DNA of 64,000 bases from Desmonostoc muscorum FACHB-395 (GTDB lineage: Bacteria > Cyanobacteriota > Cyanobacteriia > Cyanobacteriales > Nostocaceae), in NCBI RefSeq assembly GCF_014698035.1, contig NZ_JACJSF010000008.1, positions 1-64,000 of the forward strand, read 5' to 3'. Shown here one piece after another: positions 62,784 to 64,000 of the stretch. Made by a program: the position numbers and the translations under genes. Numbering within the stretch: position 1 is the first letter of the stretch; each line of letters opens with the position of its first letter. Below the pieces are notes generated by a model, which saw only the letters and a program-made list of their open reading frames with translations, was not told the origin of the DNA and did not search any database.

Positions 62784-63056
62784 ACTTTCCTTCTATAAGT
62801 TACACATCAAAGGCATTTATTTTTTGCAAAATATTAATCTCATTGACAAATAAATAATAGGGCTGAGAAGAGATATACACTAGTGCAAAAGGTAATTAGT
62901 TCAACCGTGACTAATGTCATAGTTGAAGAAGAATTTAGAAGTCAGATTTCCCTTTAGCCGAGCAGTATTGGTGCCCAGCTTATCTTTGCCATCTAAAAAA
63001 AAGGGACGGGTATTTTGCCCATCCCAAAAATTCACTTTGACTCAATAGCAAAACTT

Positions 63057-64000
63057 TTATTGTACTGGTGCGGTGGGGAAAGCACCAGGTTGCACAGCGA
63101 CGTTAAGATTCTGTCCATTGCGACGTAATTCTAAGCGCAAATCCCCCCCGATTTGGCTATTTTCTACTACCTTTTGGACACTGTTGGCATCTGTGACTGC
63201 TTGCCCGCCAAGCTTTTGGATAACATCACCAGCACGTATTCCTGCTTTAGCAGCTGGTGAATTTGGCATAACTTTTACAACTAATACACCTTTATCTTCA
63301 TCTACACTCAAACCACTATTGGGATCTGAGTTGATATTTTGTTTTAGCTGAGGTGTTAACCCCACCATTTGAATTCCCAGGTAAGGATGTTCTACTTTGC
63401 CTGTAGCTATTATTTGACTGGAAATGCGTTGTGCTGTGTTGATGGGAATAGCAAAGCCTAATCCTTGTGCCCCTTGGATTATAGCTGTATTCATGGCAAT
63501 TACTTGACCACGGGAATTTAGTAGGGGGCCGCCGGAGTTACCGGGGTTAATGGCTGCATCAGTTTGAATATACTCTACTCGCTTATCGGCAGCACCGATT
63601 AGATTGCTGCTACGTCCGGTAGCACTGATGATTCCGGTAGTTACTGTATTATCTAGTCCAAGGGGGTTGCCGATCGCGATCGCCCATTCTCCCGGTTGCA
63701 GTTGATCTGAGTTCCCTAATGCTACTAACGGCAGATTGTCCGCCTGAATCTTAACAACAGCAACATCAGTTAACTCGTCTTTACCTAATACCTTACCTTT
63801 AAAACTACGTCCATCCTTGAGTATTACTGTCACCGTATCAGCACCATCGACTACGTGAGCGTTGGTGAGGATACGACCATCAGCACTAATAATAAAGCCT
63901 GAACCAGTACCTCGTTCTACCCGATTCTGTTGTGCTGGCATTTGAGAGCCAAAGAAACGTTGGAAAAATGGATCGTTAAATTCATCTGGTACTTGGGTTT
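63057..64000 (-). CDS. HtrA/Deg-type trypsin-like serine protease with PDZ domain (partial)
   Basis: The gene runs off the end of the window. Its visible part extends upstream of the first internal ATG, because the frame continues to 64000 ([19 protein letters not shown] precedes [16 protein letters not shown]). Catalytic His is in [11 protein letters not shown], Asp in [11 protein letters not shown] and Ser in [14 protein letters not shown]-terminal PDZ domain ([36 protein letters not shown]) follows. Cyanobacterial HhoA/HhoB/HtrA proteases act in the periplasm or cell envelope on misfolded proteins. The N-terminal signal or anchor is outside the window, so which paralogue this is cannot be told. 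Confidence 0.95.
   Translation of the reverse strand, partial: TQVPDEFNDPFFQRFFGSQMPAQQNRVERGTGSGFIISADGRILTNAHVVDGADTVTVILKDGRSFKGKVLGKDELTDVAVVKIQADNLPLVALGNSDQLQPGEWAIAIGNPLGLDNTVTTGIISATGRSSNLIGAADKRVEYIQTDAAINPGNSGGPLLNSRGQVIAMNTAIIQGAQGLGFAIPINTAQRISSQIIATGKVEHPYLGIQMVGLTPQLKQNINSDPNSGLSVDEDKGVLVVKVMPNSPAAKAGIRAGDVIQKLGGQAVTDANSVQKVVENSQIGGDLRLELRRNGQNLNVAVQPGAFPTAPVQ

Overview
The window comes from a filamentous, probably heterocyst-forming cyanobacterium close to Nostoc/Anabaena. The evidence is abundant HIP1 octamers (GCGATCGC), a CP12 protein, an NADPH-thioredoxin reductase fused to thioredoxin, an SLH-domain porin, a HetZ-family regulator, XisH/XisI, a Kdp operon with the cyanobacterial small subunit between kdpB and kdpC, and many dispersed hairpin repeats of the kind that litter Nostoc genomes. 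No rRNA, tRNA, CRISPR array or complete insertion sequence was seen.

Layout. 0.6-3.5 kb: a conflict-type island with a stand-alone piece of a cyanobacterial TPR/NTPase-type protein and two tandem TIR-domain genes (TIR-coiled coil, TIR-TPR). 3.8-8.4 kb: a ROK sugar kinase, a small membrane protein, an oligopeptide-type ABC permease, xisH-xisI and NTRC. 8.8-18.9 kb: a surface/pilus locus with a major-pilin-like prepilin, an OGT-like (GT41) transferase, a second pilin-like protein lacking the prepilin cleavage motif, a second GT41 enzyme coupled to a 1273-residue methyltransferase-glycosyltransferase chimera, and a small TPR membrane protein. 20-24.7 kb: an FHA-Ser/Thr kinase and a PP2C phosphatase, both with zinc ribbons, then an amino-acid-binding lipoprotein carrying an in-frame dispersed repeat. 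24.9-32.6 kb: an aminotransferase, LarC, a YciO/Sua5 protein, a HetZ-family protein, a convergent type II restriction-modification pair, DUF751 and RbfA. 33-39.5 kb: small conserved genes, a probably imported SDR gene with a broken neighbour, a CDF transporter abutted by a TnpB fragment, a methyltransferase and a receiver-only regulator. 40-47.8 kb: GuaA, CbiD, small conserved proteins, CP12 and a FIST protein. 48.2-55.6 kb: kdpA-kdpB-small subunit-kdpC, then a TrkA-C-like protein, two unknown genes and a frameshifted second kdpA fragment joined to pentapeptide repeats. 55.8-64 kb: a glycosyltransferase-like protein, an iron-uptake-type porin, rpsO, a PAM68-like protein, DAHP synthase, a secreted Arg-rich protein and an HtrA protease that runs off the window.

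How genes may work together. The pilus locus couples pilins to intracellular GlcNAc-transferase-like enzymes and a multi-step glycan enzyme, so a pilin or motility-glycan modification pathway is the best reading. The kinase and phosphatase form an opposed signalling pair. The Kdp region pairs a high-affinity K+ pump with a free-standing TrkA-C-like module and the debris of a second kdp copy. The TIR pair, XisHI and the restriction-modification pair are separate elements of the conflict/defence type. Most intergenic space over 300 bp consists of dispersed palindromic repeats or AT-rich sequence with nothing recognisable.
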